Shown one piece after another: positions 62,752 through 64,000 of a stretch of 64,000 nucleotides of DNA. This stretch comes from Erigeron canadensis. Taxonomy: Eukaryota > Streptophyta > Magnoliopsida > Asterales > Asteraceae. Every line of letters starts with the position of its first letter. The first letter of the stretch is position 1. The notes under the pieces were generated by a model. The model worked only from the letters and a program-made list of their open reading frames with translations, made no database searches and was not told where the DNA came from. The stretch covers positions 47,040,645 to 47,104,644 of the forward strand of contig NC_057763.1 of NCBI RefSeq assembly GCF_010389155.1, written 5' to 3'. A program made the translations under genes and the position numbers.

Positions 62752-63428
62752 ATGTTTCAGCCAAATATGTTTGAGAATCTTCATCGTCATCATCTTTTAG
62801 ATATGAGCCACAAAACACCAGAAAATAATCTTGATATGCTTAAAGATGATGATCATGATAGTAAATCTGGGACCGATATCATGGAAGCTCCGAACTCTGG
62901 GGACGATCCAGACCCCAATCAACATCCAAACAAAAAGAAACGCTACCATCGTCATACTCAACACCAAATTCAAGAAATGGAAGCGTATGTTATTTCCTAG
63001 CTAGCCAGCCCTAATTATATTTTCTATTTTGTTTAATTATTAGGTGAGACTAGCGCGTTAGTTATGTCCAACTGACCTTCTCCTATATATGCAGTAGTAG
63101 TATTTGGTTCTGAAATTGTTCAAAAGAAGCAACTTAATTACAAATTTATCAAATTAACAATATGTATTTAGGAAGCTAGCTAGCTAGCTAAGGAGTGTTT
63201 CAAAAAACTATGTTTAGTGACTCAAGTTTGCTACTTATTTTAGGGAGCTAGCTAGCTAGGTTTAATCAACTAATCTTGATCTTTGATTTATAATAATTAA
63301 TTTCATGCAGTTTTTTTAAGGAGTGCCCTCATCCAGATGATAAGCAAAGGAAGGAACTTGGCAGAAGACTATCATTAGAGCCATTGCAAGTTAAATTTTG
63401 GTTCCAGAACAAGCGAACTCAAATGAAG
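62752..63428 (+). CDS. PDF2: HD-ZIP IV homeodomain transcription factor, PDF2/ATML1-like (partial, 5' part)
   Basis: Nuclear transcription factors of this subclass specify and maintain shoot epidermis (L1 layer) identity by binding L1 boxes. Exon 1 is 62752-62984 and exon 2 is 63311-63428. The splice GAAGC|GTATG ... TGCAG|TTTTT rebuilds [20 protein letters not shown] in frame. The start [10 protein letters not shown] and the segment [11 protein letters not shown] followed by [11 protein letters not shown] are family signatures. A basic KKKRYHRHT begins the homeodomain at about residue 61, and the recognition helix reads [13 protein letters not shown] (to residue 117). The next exon should carry the leucine-zipper-loop-zipper and, later, the START domain. 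I do not see it before the window ends, so the gene continues to the right. The donor after QMK is AAG|GTAACT. PDF2 and ATML1 are close paralogues, so the symbol marks the subfamily. Confidence 0.9.
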
Positions 63429-64000
63429 GTAACTTAATTATTGCACAAGACCAATAAATTCCTAACTAGCTACTATAATATGAATGCTGGTAACTATTTG
63501 TCGTTTCGGTTTCTTATGCTTATTTTCAAAACTTCATTCAGTCGGATCCTTTGTTACGTATTACGAAAATTTGCTTTATTAAGAACTATATAATGCTGAA
63601 TCACGCACTTCTTTCATATATAGTCATGTGTTAATTAGAGACAAGATAGCAATCCAATATATGTGGTATCAAATAATGTGGTTTCACGTGTGTGTGTGCG
63701 GGCGCGTGCGACAAAAATAAATAAATAAATAACTATCTATTATGTCTCAGATGCATTTATAAAAGCATTCTACTAAATGCTATAATGCGCGCAGATCATA
63801 TGTTCATGTGTAAGTCTTGAGAGGGCTATGAATCCCGATCCTGCATACCATGGATTTTCTGAAAACCTCAATGATACACACAAAAGGTGTGTCGAGTCTT
63901 GTAATCATACATCAAATAAACTCGGCATTCTTGTGTGATTTACAATCATGCATTAATTATTTGGGATAATGAAAACAAAATGAAAATGCTTGAATGTTTG
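63429..64000 (+). other. intron 2 of the HD-ZIP IV gene, reaching the window edge
   Basis: No sequence here encodes the zipper that should follow the homeodomain, although a splice-like GCGCAG occurs at 63789-63794. It contains a GT/GC run (63688-63712). The intron is therefore at least 572 bp. Confidence 0.55.

Noticed and set aside
63780..63900. Possible third HD-ZIP IV exon after GCGCAG
   Set aside because: Its translation does not continue the expected zipper sequence after the QMK residues, so it is treated as intron.

Overview
This window is AT-rich nuclear DNA of a flowering plant, most likely a eudicot. Long introns with GT/AG borders, a plant-specific HD-ZIP IV homeobox gene, a RIC-type CRIB protein, a gibberellin 2-oxidase, a decayed polyubiquitin gene and a dense load of plant transposons all point that way. 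I cannot fix the species from sequence alone. There are no bacterial operons, CRISPR arrays, rRNA genes or convincing tRNA genes.

Layout. (1) 1.4-5.7 kb, minus strand: a complete three-exon C20-type gibberellin 2-oxidase gene (350 aa). Its 2.9-kb first intron carries a 495-bp CACTA miniature element and a possible SINE. (2) 5.9-34 kb: no complete gene. This is a patchwork of non-autonomous Helitron ends, foldback MITEs, hAT-like elements with 8-9 bp target duplications, a LINE 3' remnant, a likely 2.9-kb solo LTR (21.4-24.3 kb) and several recent tandem duplications. (3) 34-40 kb: a polyubiquitin pseudogene of three ubiquitin units with frameshifts and nonsense codons. Its last unit is split by a 2,018-bp solo-LTR-like insertion, and its leader is interrupted by nested miniature elements. 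(4) 41.4-49.2 kb: a nearly full-length but broken Ty1/Copia retrotransposon on the minus strand, with 813/802-bp LTRs and target duplication TCACC, inserted into an older Helitron. (5) 49.2-55 kb: intergenic, with a string of at least six small foldback elements separated by TA repeats (52.7-54.1 kb). (6) 56.1-58.0 kb, plus strand: a complete four-exon RIC (ROP-interactive CRIB motif) gene, 143 aa. (7) 61.5-64 kb, plus strand: the 5' part of a PDF2/ATML1-like HD-ZIP IV gene. It has an L1 box in the promoter, a probable 5'-UTR intron and two coding exons, and it runs off the window.

The genes do not form a pathway. They act separately in gibberellin catabolism, ROP-GTPase signalling and epidermal identity, in a gene-poor transposon-rich region. 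I found no convincing new multi-gene system. The most unusual signals are in the transposon record: the doubly interrupted polyubiquitin gene, an amplified segment inside the Copia gag-pre-integrase region, the MITE string at 52.7-54.1 kb, and an identical 209-bp tandem duplication of a foldback element. Exon borders were placed by eye from splice signals, reading frame and family knowledge.
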